From Pseudomonas syringae pv. cilantro (GTDB taxonomy: Bacteria; Pseudomonadota; Gammaproteobacteria; Pseudomonadales; Pseudomonadaceae): a stretch of 64,000 bases of DNA. Where the stretch lies: the NCBI RefSeq assembly GCF_001293775.1, contig NZ_LGLN01000064.1, positions 25,505 to 89,504 of the forward strand, written 5' to 3'. A program made the position numbers and the translations under genes. Positions 34,471 through 45,004 of this stretch are shown here, piece by piece (the first letter of the stretch is position 1; each line of letters opens with the position of its first letter). A model generated the notes under the pieces. The model saw nothing but the letters and a program-made list of their open reading frames with translations, did no database searches and had not been told where the DNA came from.

Positions 34471-36351
34471 ATGACCTTGAAGTTTCGGCATAAAATTCTT
34501 CTGGCTGCGTCCGGTGTCGTGGTATTGGCGTTTACGCTGTTCACGCTCTACAACGACTATCTGCAACGCACGACCATTACCCAGAATCTCGAGTCCTCCG
34601 TGGCACAAGCGGGCCAGTTGACGGCGAGCAGTGTGCAGAACTGGCTGAGCGGGCGCATTCTGGTGCTGGAAAACCTGGCTCAGGACGTGGCTTATCAGGG
34701 TGTCAGCTCCGACCTCGGCGGTCTGGTGTCGCAATCCTCGCTGGTTTCCACGTTCCAGTTCACCTACGTCGGTGACAACAAAGGCGCGTTCACACAACGC
34801 CCCGACGTGGCGATGCCGGCGGGCTACGACCCACGTCAGCGGCCCTGGTACAAGTCGACGGTCGAGGCTGGCAAGACCATTTTGAGCGCACCTTATCTGG
34901 CGTCCGTCGGGGGGCTGGTGGTGACCATTGCCAGCCCGGTCAAGACCGATGGCCAAGTGTCCGGTGTGGCAGGTGGCGACCTGAGTCTCGACACGCTGGT
35001 CAAAATCATCAACTCCGTCGAATTCGGCGGCCTTGGCTATGCGTTTCTGGTCAGTGGTGACGGGCAGATCATCGTCAGCCCTGACAAGGACCAGGTCATG
35101 AAAAACCTCAAGGACATCTACCCCGGCCAGATCATCCGCCTGGACGCGCGTTTGCGAGAGGTCACGCTGAACGGTCAGCAACGACTGCTATCGTTTACCC
35201 CGATCACGGGCTTGCCATCGGCCGACTGGTACATCGGTCTGTCGATCGACAAAGACAAGGCGTATGCGCCGTTGAGCCAGTTCCGCAGCTCGGCGATCGT
35301 GGCTGTGCTGATCGCGGTGGCGGTCATCGCCTTGCTGTTGAGCGTGCTGATTCGCGCGTTGATGCGGCCGCTGACCGACATGGGCCGGGCAATGCGCGAC
35401 ATCGCCCAAGGTGAAGGTGATTTGACCCGTCGCCTGAGCATTCAGGGCAAGGACGAATTCGCTGAGCTGGGTGGCTCATTCAACCAGTTTGTAGAGCGCG
35501 TGCATGCGTCCATCGCTGAGGTGTCGTCTGCCACCTTGCAAGTGCATGACCTGTCGCAGCGCGTGGTTAATTCCTCCAATTCCTCGATCGTCGGATTTGA
35601 CGAGCAGAGCGCGCGCACCAACAGCGTTGCTGCAGCCATCAACGAACTGGGTGCAGCAACGCAGGAGATCGCCCGCAACGCGTCCGACGCTTCGATCCAG
35701 GCCAGCGAAGCCCGGACTCAGGCGGAAGATGGCCAGGTTGTGGTCGAGAAAACCATCCGCGCCATGAGCGAGCTTTCAGCCAAGATCAGCGACTCTTGCA
35801 CGCAAGTCGAACAGCTCAATGCCAGTACCGATAACATCGGGCACATTCTCGACGTCATCAAAAGTATTTCCCAACAAACCAACCTGCTGGCGCTTAACGC
35901 AGCAATCGAAGCCGCACGTGCCGGTGAAGCAGGGCGCGGTTTTGCCGTAGTGGCCGATGAAGTACGCAACCTCGCGCACCGTACTCAAGTGTCGGCCGAC
36001 GAGATTTACCAGATGATCGGCGGTCTGCAAACCGGCTCTCAACATGCTGTGTTGAACATGAACGAAAGTCAGGCGTCTAGCCAGGAAAGTGTCGAAGTTG
36101 CCAATCAGGCCGGCAGCCGCTTGCGTGATGTGACGCGCCGGATTGGTGAAATAGATGGCATGAACCAGTCAGTAGCGGCTGCCACCGAAGAGCAAACGGC
36201 TGTTGTTGAAACACTCAACATCGATATCAACCAGATCAACACGCTCAACCAGCAGGGCGTGGCCAACCTGAATGAAACACTCAAGGACTGCGCCGCACTC
36301 TCACGACAGGCAGGACGTTTGAAACAGCTGGTGGACAGCTTCAAGATCTGA
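34471..36351 (+). CDS. Methyl-accepting chemotaxis protein with amino-acid dCache sensor
   Basis: A 626-residue transmembrane receptor. Helix 1 (about 8-28) is followed by a periplasmic double-Cache domain (about 32-275), helix 2 ([20 protein letters not shown]), HAMP and the signalling domain with [20 protein letters not shown]. The membrane-distal pocket shows the amino-acid signature: Tyr119, Arg124, Trp126, Tyr127 (in YDPRQRPWY), Tyr142 and Asp170 (GGDLSLD). This predicts sensing of L-amino acids, as in the PctA family. The ATG at 34471 is preferred over a TTG five codons upstream. Confidence 0.9.
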   Translation: MTLKFRHKILLAASGVVVLAFTLFTLYNDYLQRTTITQNLESSVAQAGQLTASSVQNWLSGRILVLENLAQDVAYQGVSSDLGGLVSQSSLVSTFQFTYVGDNKGAFTQRPDVAMPAGYDPRQRPWYKSTVEAGKTILSAPYLASVGGLVVTIASPVKTDGQVSGVAGGDLSLDTLVKIINSVEFGGLGYAFLVSGDGQIIVSPDKDQVMKNLKDIYPGQIIRLDARLREVTLNGQQRLLSFTPITGLPSADWYIGLSIDKDKAYAPLSQFRSSAIVAVLIAVAVIALLLSVLIRALMRPLTDMGRAMRDIAQGEGDLTRRLSIQGKDEFAELGGSFNQFVERVHASIAEVSSATLQVHDLSQRVVNSSNSSIVGFDEQSARTNSVAAAINELGAATQEIARNASDASIQASEARTQAEDGQVVVEKTIRAMSELSAKISDSCTQVEQLNASTDNIGHILDVIKSISQQTNLLALNAAIEAARAGEAGRGFAVVADEVRNLAHRTQVSADEIYQMIGGLQTGSQHAVLNMNESQASSQESVEVANQAGSRLRDVTRRIGEIDGMNQSVAAATEEQTAVVETLNIDINQINTLNQQGVANLNETLKDCAALSRQAGRLKQLVDSFKI

Positions 36352-36371
36352 CCGTACATCCAGTGACAGAG

Positions 36372-36396
36372 CCGGATCACGTGCGCTGTGATCCGG
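36372..36396 (+). terminator. Intrinsic terminator after the dCache receptor gene
   Basis: CCGGATCAC (36372-36380) pairs perfectly with GTGATCCGG (36388-36396) over a 7-base loop, followed by TGTTTGCTT. Confidence 0.65.
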
Positions 36397-36541
36397 TGTT
36401 TGCTTCGAGGATGTCAGCCACCAAGGGCGAAGCTATTGCGCTTACAGCACTGTACTTTTGAATGCGTCGGCGGAAGACAAGGCGTTGGCTCGACTCTTTG
36501 GAAGCAAGCGCAGTGCGAAAACAGGAAGGCCAGAAACAAGA

Positions 36542-36562
36542 AAGCCCGCACGAGGCGGGCTT
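36542..36562 (-). terminator. Terminator of the tRNA-Met gene
   Basis: AAGCCCGC (36542-36549) pairs with GCGGGCTT (36555-36562) around a 5-base loop. On the minus strand it is followed by TCTTGTTT, 45 bases past the tRNA 3' end. Confidence 0.75.
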
Positions 36563-36606
36563 CTTGTTTGATTCAAAACCTTCGTGGAAGGCTCTGAACC
36601 GGTACT

Positions 36607-36683
36607 TGGTGGCTACACAGGGACTTGAACCCCGGACCCCAGCATTATGAATGCTATGCTCTAACCAACTGAGCTATGTAGCC
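36607..36683 (-). tRNA. tRNA-Met(CAU), elongator
   Basis: The minus strand reads GGCTACATAGCTCAGTTGG through the anticodon loop TTCATAA to GTTCAAGTC and GTGTAGCCACCA. All four arms fold: the acceptor stem GGCTACA pairs with TGTAGCC, and CCA is encoded. The G-C first pair and overall likeness to E. coli elongator tRNA-Met separate it from initiator tRNA (which has an unpaired C1) and from tRNA-Ile2(CAU), though C34 modification to lysidine cannot be excluded from DNA alone. Length is 77 bases. Confidence 0.93.
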
Positions 36684-36798
36684 AAGTGGCGCGCATTATT
36701 CGCGCTAAGCGGATATGTGTCAAGCGTTGCTGTGAAAAATAATTGCGTGGGATCAACCGGTTAGGCGGAGGCTTTCCTGAAGTCGTCTTTTTCGGGCT

Positions 36799-37920
36799 TT
36801 ATCGGAACAGGGCGTTCAGCAGCTCCTCGTCATCGAAGTCGTCTACCATGTCCAGCATATGGTCCATCTCTCGCTGATCTCTGAGCCAGGCTTTCAGGCT
36901 TTTCGGGTGGGTGAGCGCCTGCAGTTCATCCTGTGTTTCATGAAGGTGTTCTCGGATGACCTTAAGCTGCCTGGCACATTTTGCGTTGACTGTTTTGGGC
37001 CTGATGTCTTCGTAGGGATCCATCAGAAAGCGTTCCCGGATCATCATTTTTCGATCATGGATCTCGTCTTCCAGTTCTCTGAGTTGCTCGCTCAGGATCC
37101 GGTTGAAGTGCTTGAGGCGTTTGTCGGAAATGGTGTCGATGTGCGTCTGGTCGATTTGCTCGATCTCCATTTGCATCTGTAGCAGCGCCAGCAGGTTGTC
37201 ATTTTCATAAGCTTCGTTAACACGTTGCATGAGCTCGGTTTTGCGGTCGCGCTCATCGGCATCCTGCTCTCGGTCGGGGTGCAGTGCACTGACCAGCTTG
37301 CGGTAGATTTCACGTAATGACTGGCTGCCCTCTGCCTGTTCCTGCTCGCGACGCAGTTCGCTGGCAGACGGTTTTTTTGGCTTCTGGTTGCTCGTTGCTT
37401 GCTCGGTCTGTTCCCTCAACTTCTCTTCAATGTGCGTCGTAATGTCGTCAAGGGAGTCCAGATCGATGTCGTCTCCCAGCTCCACGCCCAGCGTTTCTTC
37501 CAGTGACGCTTTAAACAGCTCGTCTTCCCGGCGGCGATCCTCGTCGTAATCGTTGCCGGAATGCTTGAGATAAAGGCGCTTCAGCTCTTCGTCGTGTTCC
37601 TCGCCCATCAGCGATATCGTCAGTTCACAGATAATGTCCCGCAGTGTGGCGCGGTCCTTCTTGCCCAGCCGGAACTGATCGCTGGCCTGGTCAAGCAGAC
37701 GCAGCCTGGTTATCTCGTTCTGAGCCTGCTCTTTGAGCATCGGGACCCATTCTTCAACCCATAACTGTTCGCAGTTAGTTGACGCCTCCAGCCACTGCTG
37801 AAGAAGCTTGCGTCGTGTTTCGAGCTTCTCCATCAATGTGTTGAATTTTTTCTGGCCAGTGCTGAGATGAGGCTTGGAGGGTTGCGCAACGATACGTGGC
37901 GACGCGGGCGGGGTAGTCAT
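36799..37920 (-). CDS. J-domain-containing protein of unknown function
   Basis: A 373-residue, highly charged, mostly helical protein. A short J-like domain lies at about residues 200-250: LREIYRKLVSALHPDREQD has the HPD motif at 214-216, and RVNEAYENDN matches the following helix. Long helical or coiled-coil arms flank it on both sides. There is no Gly/Phe or zinc-finger region, so it would be a class C J-protein that could recruit DnaK to a specific client. The start ATG at 37920 follows AGGAGG. No operon partner is evident. Confidence 0.7.
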   Translation of the reverse strand: MTTPPASPRIVAQPSKPHLSTGQKKFNTLMEKLETRRKLLQQWLEASTNCEQLWVEEWVPMLKEQAQNEITRLRLLDQASDQFRLGKKDRATLRDIICELTISLMGEEHDEELKRLYLKHSGNDYDEDRRREDELFKASLEETLGVELGDDIDLDSLDDITTHIEEKLREQTEQATSNQKPKKPSASELRREQEQAEGSQSLREIYRKLVSALHPDREQDADERDRKTELMQRVNEAYENDNLLALLQMQMEIEQIDQTHIDTISDKRLKHFNRILSEQLRELEDEIHDRKMMIRERFLMDPYEDIRPKTVNAKCARQLKVIREHLHETQDELQALTHPKSLKAWLRDQREMDHMLDMVDDFDDEELLNALFR

Positions 37921-38262
37921 GACTAGACCTCCTGTAAAGGGCGAGATCGCTATGAAGTAATCGGCAAATTTTCTGAAGTTTACTTTTCTCCGGGCTCTTT
38001 AAGGGTGAACAATTTGCCGTCTTGAAAAAAGTGCTGGGTGCTTGAGTGGCGGTCCGGTTCTTGCTTGGATGTTTCCAGGGCGTCAAAGGCTGCGCTATTG
38101 ACCAGGAAACGAGTGGGTTACCGCGCTTTTCGACCCAATCTGAGGCGACACGTATCGCCATTGAAACAAGAACATGGCATTTTGCTGTCAGTGTTTTTCC
38201 AAAAAAAAGGCATCGCCTCTGTTTGTTCAGATCCGGCCGGTGTTCACGGGGAGTTGCAGGAC

Positions 38263-40312
38263 ATGAACAGTTTTTTGTCGCCGGGCATGCGCCTGATGGG
38301 GCGCGTTGGTTTTGCTCGCAAGTTTCAGGTCTTGTTCCTGCTGTTTATTCTGCCGTTGGCGGGTAGTGCCTGGTTTATCACCAAAGACTACCGCAATAAG
38401 CTCGAAGTGATCTCGGGCGAGCAGTCAGGTGTGCGGCAACTGCTGGCGCTCGATGACCTGAACGTCGAGCTGTCTGCCCAGCGCGACCATGCAGCCCGCT
38501 GGAAGGCTGCCGATATTCTTCGCGAGCCGACACCCGCTGCCAGGGAAGCAATGGCGGCTGTCGATGCTGGCATCCCGCGTATCACCAAGGCATTGCAAGG
38601 GGTCAACACGGTACTGATCCAGGAGAGTGCCCCGGCTGACACGATGACCCGCTACAAAGCTTTGCAGGCAGCGGTTACCGGTCTGGATACCGCGTCGTTG
38701 CGCACTGTGGGTTGGTGGCCGGACGGCTACGACCGATTCACGACAGTGCTGAATCTGGTGCAGGCGCTGCGTGAGCAGATCGCAATGGACAGCGGTTTGA
38801 TCCTCGATCCGTGGCTTGAAACCTACATGTTGATGCAGCTCTCCACGCAGCAAGTGCCGGACTTGATCGAGCGCATCGGCCGCTTGTCCAGCGTGGGTCA
38901 GACATCCGTCGCTTCGGGTCAGTTCAGCCTGCAAAGCCGTCTGCAGATGCGCGATCTGCGCGGCCGTATCGACGACTCCAAGGAACAGATGAATAAAGCG
39001 GCCAGCCTGCTGTTATCCAAACTGCCCGAGCAGCTTCAGCCTTGGGCTGACACGTATGCGGGCGTGAAACAGGTGCTGGAAACCGAGCTGAAAGTCATCG
39101 ATGACGGTGTGTTCGGCGGCAGTATCAAACTCAAGCCGGAAGAGTTCGAGAAAAGCATCGATACCTTGACCAGCAGCACGTCGGGCCTGCGCAAGCACTC
39201 ACTCGAATCGCTCAATGGGCGCCTCGATTATTACCATGAGTCCTCGAACATGGAGTTCATCCCGCTGGCCGCGGTGTTTTGCGTGCTGGTAGCAATGGCG
39301 ATGTACCTGTTTGCCTGCCTGCAATCCTCCATTCGTAACAGCGCACGGGGGATTACCACCCTGGCCGAGTCGCTACGTGACGGCAATCTGTGCGTGGAAG
39401 TTGCGGTGCAGGGGCGTGACGAGCTTGCTGCCATCAGCAGGGCGCTGAACGTCGCAGTCGTGCAATTGCGTACCAGCCTGCTGGGCGTCAATCAGGAAAC
39501 TCTGCGAGTAGGCGATGCAGTGCTGACACTGACGGCGCAATCCAGCGGAACGCTCAACGAGGTCGAAGACCAGCAACAACAGATCAGCCAGATTGCCACG
39601 GCAGCAACGGAGCTGGCCGCCACCTCTCAAGGCGTGGCCAGAGCAGGCCTCGGAGAGCGCTCGTCACCCCCGCCATATTGCCGAGCAGAGCAGTCAGGAC
39701 AGTCAGCGCACCACCGACAGCATTCAGCAACTCAACCAGCGCTTGACCGAAACAGCCGCAGCATTGGGGCGAGTCAGCGAGCAGGGGCAGCAAATTCAGT
39801 CGGTGGTGGATGCCATTCGCGGCATCGCCGAACAGACCAACCTGCTGGCCCTCAATGCTGCCATCGAAGCTGCCCGCGCGGGTGAGCAGGGACGCGGATT
39901 CGCCGTGGTGGCCGATGAAGTGCGCAGCCTGTCACAACGCACCCAGGCGTCAACCGCGCAGATCGCCGGCACAGTCGACAGCTTGCGCTCGACCGTGACC
40001 CAGGCCGTTAACCTGATGGAAGCGGCTTGCGGCCAGGCGGTCAACGATGCGCAATCGGTAACCGGGCTCGGCGTTCGTCTGGGCGAGATCGCCACCGCCG
40101 TGCAGGGTGTCGCAGATACATTGGCGCAGATATCGACGGCCGTCGAAGAGCAGGCCTCGACCGCCGATGAAGTCAGCAGCAATATCCAGCAGGTCGATCA
40201 GGCTGCCGGGCGCTTGCTGGAAGGTGCGCGGGCGGTCAATCAGGCGGCTAATACGCTGAGCCAGGGCAGCCGGGCGCTGAATGACAATACGGCGCGGTTT
40301 CGGTTGGGATGA
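38263..40312 (+). pseudogene. Chemoreceptor gene with a frameshift in the signalling domain
   Basis: The start at 38263 encodes a transmembrane receptor: helix 1 (FQVLFLLFILPLAGSAWFI), a helical sensor of about 300 residues, helix 2 (FIPLAAVFCVLVAMAMYLFA) and HAMP. The frame breaks after ELAATSQGVARA near 39640-39647. Read one base later, it continues as ASESARH to SSQDSQRTTDSIQQLNQRL, the tip [20 protein letters not shown], and ends at 40312. One extra base in GCAGGCCTCG explains it. Without the shift the protein loses its kinase-control region, so it is non-functional unless this is a sequencing error. The intact length would be about 683 residues. Confidence 0.8.
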
Positions 40313-40469
40313 GGAGGCAATGGCCCTGTGAGACTCAAAAAATGGCGTTATTGAGTCCCACAGGTTGTTCGGTTCTGCACTCGTGACGTGAGGAAGTTGG
40401 ATAGATGGAAGCGCTTTCAATCATTTGATGACTGACGGGAGTCGAGACAAAGCGTAAAATGCTCCGCTT

Positions 40470-41501
40470 TTGCAGGCGAAAGGTTTCTTGAGAACACAGC
40501 GTACCGAAAAACACAGGGCGGGCGATGCCAGCTCGCTGCGAGGCTGTGGGCCATCGGAGGCTGACGATCTTCCCTCAGGTCGCCCGCACGTTGCCATTTT
40601 GATGTGCACCTACAACGGGGCGGCTTACCTTCGTGAGCAGCTTGAATCGTTTGCCGCCCAGACCTTTTCCGACTGGGTTCTCTATGTTTCCGACGATGCG
40701 TCTACTGATGACACGCTACGGATCTTGTCTGATTATCAGGTTCTTTGGGGTAACCAGCGACTGGTCATTTTCAATGGCCCCTGCAAAGGTTTCGCGGAAA
40801 ACTTCATTTCTCTGGTTCAGCGTCCTGAAATAGAAGCCGATTATTTTGCTTTCAGCGATCAGGATGACGTGTGGTTCAGCGACAAGCTGGAGCGCAGCGT
40901 CAATCGCCTGGAGCACCTGGACAGCAGCAAGCCTGCGCTTTATTGCTCCAGAACCCGACTGGTCGATGCAGACTTGAAGGTGATTGGGGTATCGCCACTG
41001 TTCAGCAAACCGCCGTCCTTCAAGAACGCGTTGGTTCAAAGTCTGGCGGGCGCCAATACCATGTTGATCAATCAGACGGCTCGTGGATTATTGGTCCGGT
41101 TGCCTGAGCACTCTCCGCTGATCGCCCATGACTGGTTGACTTATCTGTTGGTGACCGGGTGTGGTGGTGAGGTGTGCTATGACGCCGAGCCCTGTCTCGA
41201 TTACCGTCAGCACAGCGGCAACCTGATTGGTGCAAACGCCAGCACTCGCGACAGACTGGTGCGGTTTCGCAAAATGCTTTCAGGCCGATTCATCGAGTGG
41301 AATGACGCGAACGTGGCGATTCTGAATGAGATGGAGTGTGTGCTTACTGAAGAAAGCAGGAGTGTACTGGCGTATTTTGAAACCGGTCGAAGAGAGGTTT
41401 TTTTGAAGCGCGTGTTGACTCTCCGAAAAGCCGGGATCTACCGCCAGACGGTGCAGGGCAATCTAAGTTTGATGTTGGCAGTGTGTTTGGGGCGAGTGTA
41501 G
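40470..41501 (+). CDS. Family 2 glycosyltransferase, probably rhamnosyltransferase
   Basis: A GT-A fold enzyme of up to 343 residues. VAILMCTYNGAAYLREQLES opens the nucleotide-sugar domain, VSDDASTDDT and AFSDQDDVWFSDKL carry the acidic residues, and HDWLTYLLV with CLDYRQHSGNLIG are typical of rhamnosyltransferase-like GT2 enzymes in rhamnan loci. It resembles the enzyme at 60732-61661 in the same motifs. The start is uncertain: TTG at 40470 is the best available in frame, and the first 38 residues are not family-like. It marks the left edge of the O-polysaccharide region and, unlike most of it, is on the plus strand. Confidence 0.8.
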   Translation: MQAKGFLRTQRTEKHRAGDASSLRGCGPSEADDLPSGRPHVAILMCTYNGAAYLREQLESFAAQTFSDWVLYVSDDASTDDTLRILSDYQVLWGNQRLVIFNGPCKGFAENFISLVQRPEIEADYFAFSDQDDVWFSDKLERSVNRLEHLDSSKPALYCSRTRLVDADLKVIGVSPLFSKPPSFKNALVQSLAGANTMLINQTARGLLVRLPEHSPLIAHDWLTYLLVTGCGGEVCYDAEPCLDYRQHSGNLIGANASTRDRLVRFRKMLSGRFIEWNDANVAILNEMECVLTEESRSVLAYFETGRREVFLKRVLTLRKAGIYRQTVQGNLSLMLAVCLGRV

Positions 41502-41640
41502 CGGGCGACCAAATTTGCGTCGTTTACGCAATGCGTTTGATAATGAATCAGAAGAAAGTATTCGTCAAAGTACCTCCAATGGACGTTTTACGATGCGAGG
41601 AGCAGCGTGTGATTAGCCGCAATAATTCATTCGATTTGAT

Positions 41641-42304
41641 GTGAGCGCTCCATAAGCCCCATCTAGCCAAAGATGGGCAGAGCTTTTAGGAGTGCAACTG
41701 AGGGGGGCAGTTCCACGGGAGCAGGGCTTCGTAATCTTCAAGCGAAGCCGCCATTGGTAGGCGCTCAAGTGCTTAGCGCAGCTACGCATAGGGCTCTTGG
41801 CCGTTCGCTTTAGCTGTCTCGACCAAACTGTAAAATTGAGCACTGGCCACTGCACCTCTGGGCGTATTTCTAAACAACCAGTTCTTCTTCGGAGCAGTGA
41901 CTGAGGTTGTCTTTTCGATCCAGTTTTTCAGCTGAGCAAGTACGCGGAGGCTTTGCTCGCGACGACCAGTTTTACTGTAGTTGTTGTTGAAACACTTCAG
42001 ATCACGCTCTAGCCGTGGTAATTGTTTTGTCCACGCTGTCTTGGGGCGGTATTGAGTTATGTTTTCGGTAAGTCTCGTAGACGCTTGAGTGATACATCAG
42101 CGTAGTAAGGCAACTGGGTAAATTCTGCAAAAGTCTGGATGTTTATTCATTGAGCACGTCGGCAGCCGTCACCGAGTCGAGCAATTTACCGAAGCTTGCT
42201 TCGTCGATCGCTGCCCATGCGGCCAGCCCGTGGATGGATTTTCTAAAGTCGACAGGCTTTGGGTTGAGGTAAAATTTTTCGACTTTGGCGTCGGGTCGCC
42301 TCAT
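41641..42304 (-). mobile_element. Degenerate IS66-family insertion sequence
   Basis: Minus-strand pieces of IS66 proteins remain in order. Near 42304-42200 is a TnpB start, MRRPDAKVEKFYLNPKPVDF and RKSIHGLA. Near 42040-41686 is a TnpC stretch with REQSLRVLAQLKNWIEKT, then an internal deletion to KNWLFRNTPRGAVASAQFYS, LVETAKANGQEPYA, stop codons, and LEDYEALLPWNC to the end at 41686. GTGAGCGCTC at 41641 may be the terminal repeat. All frames are broken, so the element cannot move by itself. It fills the gap between the glycosyltransferase and the polytopic gene at 42375. Confidence 0.75.
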
Positions 42305-42374
42305 GAGGTGCTGGCTCCGGATAATAATCGGGAGCACAGCAACATGCTTCAAAGGCTGGTTTGGAATGTGGGGA

Positions 42375-44231
42375 TCATGAGGCGCTCACGGCACAGCGGA
42401 CCTCGAGCTGCTTTAGTGTGATAGGGATAGAGTTCACGGCCGGGTCAAATCGTAAAAAGCTGTTGAACCCGTTTTTGCTGTGGATTTCGAACGAGAATTC
42501 ACCACCTCCAGCGGAAAGCTGGCGACCTTCAGAATATGTCTGAGAAAAAGATACCACCCCGGCAGGTAGATAAAAAAGCTGGGCAAGGTCCTGACTTTTC
42601 ACATCATAAGAACCGTTGACCTGCAACACGTTGCAATTCTTTAGCGCATCATGATTGCCAACATTAATTTCAATCATAGAGTCGACGGCTGTATTCAGGA
42701 ATACACCCTTGGCACCATTATCAACGATCGTCGTATTGTGGTACGAGGCCTGTCCCTTGTTCTCAGTCAGCCTATACAGAGGCGGTGGGTCATTTGACCA
42801 AAGCGGAGTTGGGGGCTTCAAAATCAACTGTGCATAAGATGCGCCAAGGTCCAAGCTTTTGTAATAAACATTTAGCATATTGATTCCAGGATGTAAATCT
42901 GGGCACTCAAAAGGTACTCCGCGCGAAACGCCAGAGGTTAGGCATTTTAGGATTACTACCCTCACCTGCTGAGTTGTGCGATAATATTCTGAATGACTCA
43001 TTACTTTTGAGTTAAATATGAGTATAAACAAGAATAATAGTACGAGTATTGGTATCTCTGGGCGGCCTGCCTCTTTAGGTTTTCTATAAATGATTCGCTC
43101 CATTAGAAAAGCAATAAGCCAAGGCCAAAGTAGACATACCCAAAAGAAATGGAATCTAGCGTACCCATAAATAAATATGTCAGTAGCTTTTACAACACTG
43201 TCAGGCCTCAAATTTGCCCGGCCGGCAGAAATAATAAATAAATACAATAACACCACACCAAAGATGCACAAATATGCAACTGATGAATTCCAAAGCTTAG
43301 AGTAGGCTTGGCTTCTCCTGGCTTCAACTATCGCGCATATTGCCATAACTGCAGATAATATAAAAACAGTGGCGCTTACCGATATTGATAAATCCGGTGT
43401 CTGCATTGGAAGTAAAAGTGAGCGCCCTATCTTTCCCAAAAGAAAATACCAGAAATCAGATTCCCAAGGGTAAGCCATTGGTGCGTCAGGTCGATGGGTG
43501 CCATGCTGCACCCATATCAAAACCCATAACTGCGCTGTCACCGATAATACGGTTGGCAGCAACATAGCCATGGCGCCAACCCTAAACTTAAATGAGTTTT
43601 CTTTTTTTAGTGAAAGTATGAAAATACAAAGCCCGACAAGAATAGAAAGATTTGCGAAAGCGCCACTCGTATAGGTGAATCCAGAAATAATAGATATCAC
43701 AAAAATAGATAGCGCAGAAAGCCTATAGTCTTGATCAGACAGAACTAAATAAATAATCCATAAACTGCATAGGGCCGGAATTGCTTGGTGAAAGGCCATG
43801 TTCTGCCAGCCCCAATAGGAATCAGGCTGAAGCATGAAAACTGTTACTGCGAAGCTCATAGCTCTTACGATTTTACTGCTTGTGCAGATAGACAATAATC
43901 GCCATTGAAAGAATAGTATTCCCCCGAGTACCGCTACCATGGATATAGTTTGGTAGGCAACGCTATTGCCGTCTAAGAGCCGGAAAGCCAAAGCATCGAA
44001 AATTAATCCTATTGGGTAAAGCGTGTCGTTGGCAGGAGACATAATGTAGTCCCAGTCCATGCGACCCGCACCATCTGAAGCATATTGCCTCATATCGTCC
44101 AGAAAAGGAATATCAATTCCGAATCGAAGCCAGGAAATCAGATTCATTAAAAAGCTTATAACGGGCAGAAGGACCAGAAAAAACGCTAGCCCTCGATTAA
44201 TGGCGGCCGCCGCACTGCTTTGCTGGATCAT
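42375..44231 (-). CDS. Polytopic GT-C-like membrane protein, paralogue A
   Basis: A protein of about 618 residues with about ten membrane helices and a C-terminal periplasmic domain of about 200 residues. The first loop has IDIPFLDDMRQY with an acidic pair, as in GT-C glycosyltransferases, then NDTLYPIGLIFDALAFRLLD. Also conserved with paralogue B (50661-52523) are YWGWQNMAFHQA, QHGTHRPDAPMA and RFHFFW. The soluble end carries an FLRFDP-x-ITLKQLEV beta module. It probably transfers a sugar from a lipid-phosphate donor to O-polysaccharide. The ATG at 44231 follows AAGGAAG. AT-rich compared with flanking genes, suggesting transfer. Function is inferred. Confidence 0.65.
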   Translation of the reverse strand: MIQQSSAAAAINRGLAFFLVLLPVISFLMNLISWLRFGIDIPFLDDMRQYASDGAGRMDWDYIMSPANDTLYPIGLIFDALAFRLLDGNSVAYQTISMVAVLGGILFFQWRLLSICTSSKIVRAMSFAVTVFMLQPDSYWGWQNMAFHQAIPALCSLWIIYLVLSDQDYRLSALSIFVISIISGFTYTSGAFANLSILVGLCIFILSLKKENSFKFRVGAMAMLLPTVLSVTAQLWVLIWVQHGTHRPDAPMAYPWESDFWYFLLGKIGRSLLLPMQTPDLSISVSATVFILSAVMAICAIVEARRSQAYSKLWNSSVAYLCIFGVVLLYLFIISAGRANLRPDSVVKATDIFIYGYARFHFFWVCLLWPWLIAFLMERIIYRKPKEAGRPEIPILVLLFLFILIFNSKVMSHSEYYRTTQQVRVVILKCLTSGVSRGVPFECPDLHPGINMLNVYYKSLDLGASYAQLILKPPTPLWSNDPPPLYRLTENKGQASYHNTTIVDNGAKGVFLNTAVDSMIEINVGNHDALKNCNVLQVNGSYDVKSQDLAQLFYLPAGVVSFSQTYSEGRQLSAGGGEFSFEIHSKNGFNSFLRFDPAVNSIPITLKQLEVRCAVSAS

Positions 44232-45004
44232 TTTCTTCCTTTTTGTTGAGTTTTCGGCCGGCAAACTTAACCCATTGCCGCCAGTTTTTCCATCTTATCC
44301 ACGTCAGATGTTCAGTAAACGACTGAGATACGCCACTGAATACGCGATCTGTTGCAACTGCCGAACCAAATTGATAAGTCTCTTCAGTTCGCGTGCAAAG
44401 AAGGCGGTAGCTTAATGAAATGGTCACCCCCAACATCCTGCGAGGGCTACCCTTTCGCAACGTGTTTTGTTTTCGGACGCCATCATCATGACCTTGCCCG
44501 TGAACCGCTCTTTGAATGCCCCCCCCCCCCCAGTGTACCTGCGCCGAAGGCTATAAGCGCCGCAAAGCAGATGCCTGTTAGAAACCACCTTCTTTCGATA
44601 ATGAAGCCTGCAGTACCAAAACCAACCGTCCAAGGCCAAGGTATGGGGTAGAACTGAAATTCAGGTGAGTACCATGTCATGGCTCTGAGTGGTCAGGTAG
44701 ATGAGTCCGTCGGACTGCCGTCCTAGGTCTTTTTTTGCACCTGCATAAACGTGGCCTGTCTATGCTTGGTCTTGGGCAATATTTGGGGTTGGCGATGGTG
44801 AATCTGCCTGTAATACGAGGTGGATGCCTGGAAATCCACAGTGCTCATCTCTCCGAGGTCAGCGTATGTCGGCTTCAATGAGTATGCCTGTGAATATTTA
44901 ATATAGTGTTGAAGTGATGTCAGAAGCCAAACCGTCACAGACAAGTCGTGTAATATACGAAATGTTGAAAGGAGTGCGAGTGACCGTCTTGCCCTAGGCG
45001 CAAC
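44232..45004. other. Rearranged stretch without a supported gene
   Basis: No intact gene is evident in these 773 bases. A minus-strand frame at 44680-44486 begins MTWYSPEFQFYPIPWPWT and contains FIIERRWFLTGICFAALIAF, like a membrane-protein end, before running into the 13-G tract. Another short frame (44944-44723) starts MSVTVWLLTSLQHYIKYSQA. Both could be remnants of a transferase or membrane gene cut during rearrangement. I cannot assign them. Confidence 0.4.
44519..44531. repeat. 13-base poly-C (poly-G on minus strand) tract
   Basis: Thirteen consecutive C residues stand in a region otherwise of mixed composition. Tracts of this length slip during replication. On the minus strand the tract lies inside a short frame (residues ...GAGTLGGGGHS). 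Tract length may be misread by sequencing. Confidence 0.85.

Noticed and set aside
36607..36683. tRNA-Met as the attachment site of a genomic island
   Set aside because: I found no direct repeat of the tRNA 3' end nearby and no integrase gene, so there is no support.
44197..44460. Minus-strand frame MRKGSPRRMLGVTISLSYRL upstream of the polytopic gene
   Set aside because: It overlaps the start of the polytopic gene, has no family features and depends on the poly-G region. I kept it only as part of the unassigned stretch.
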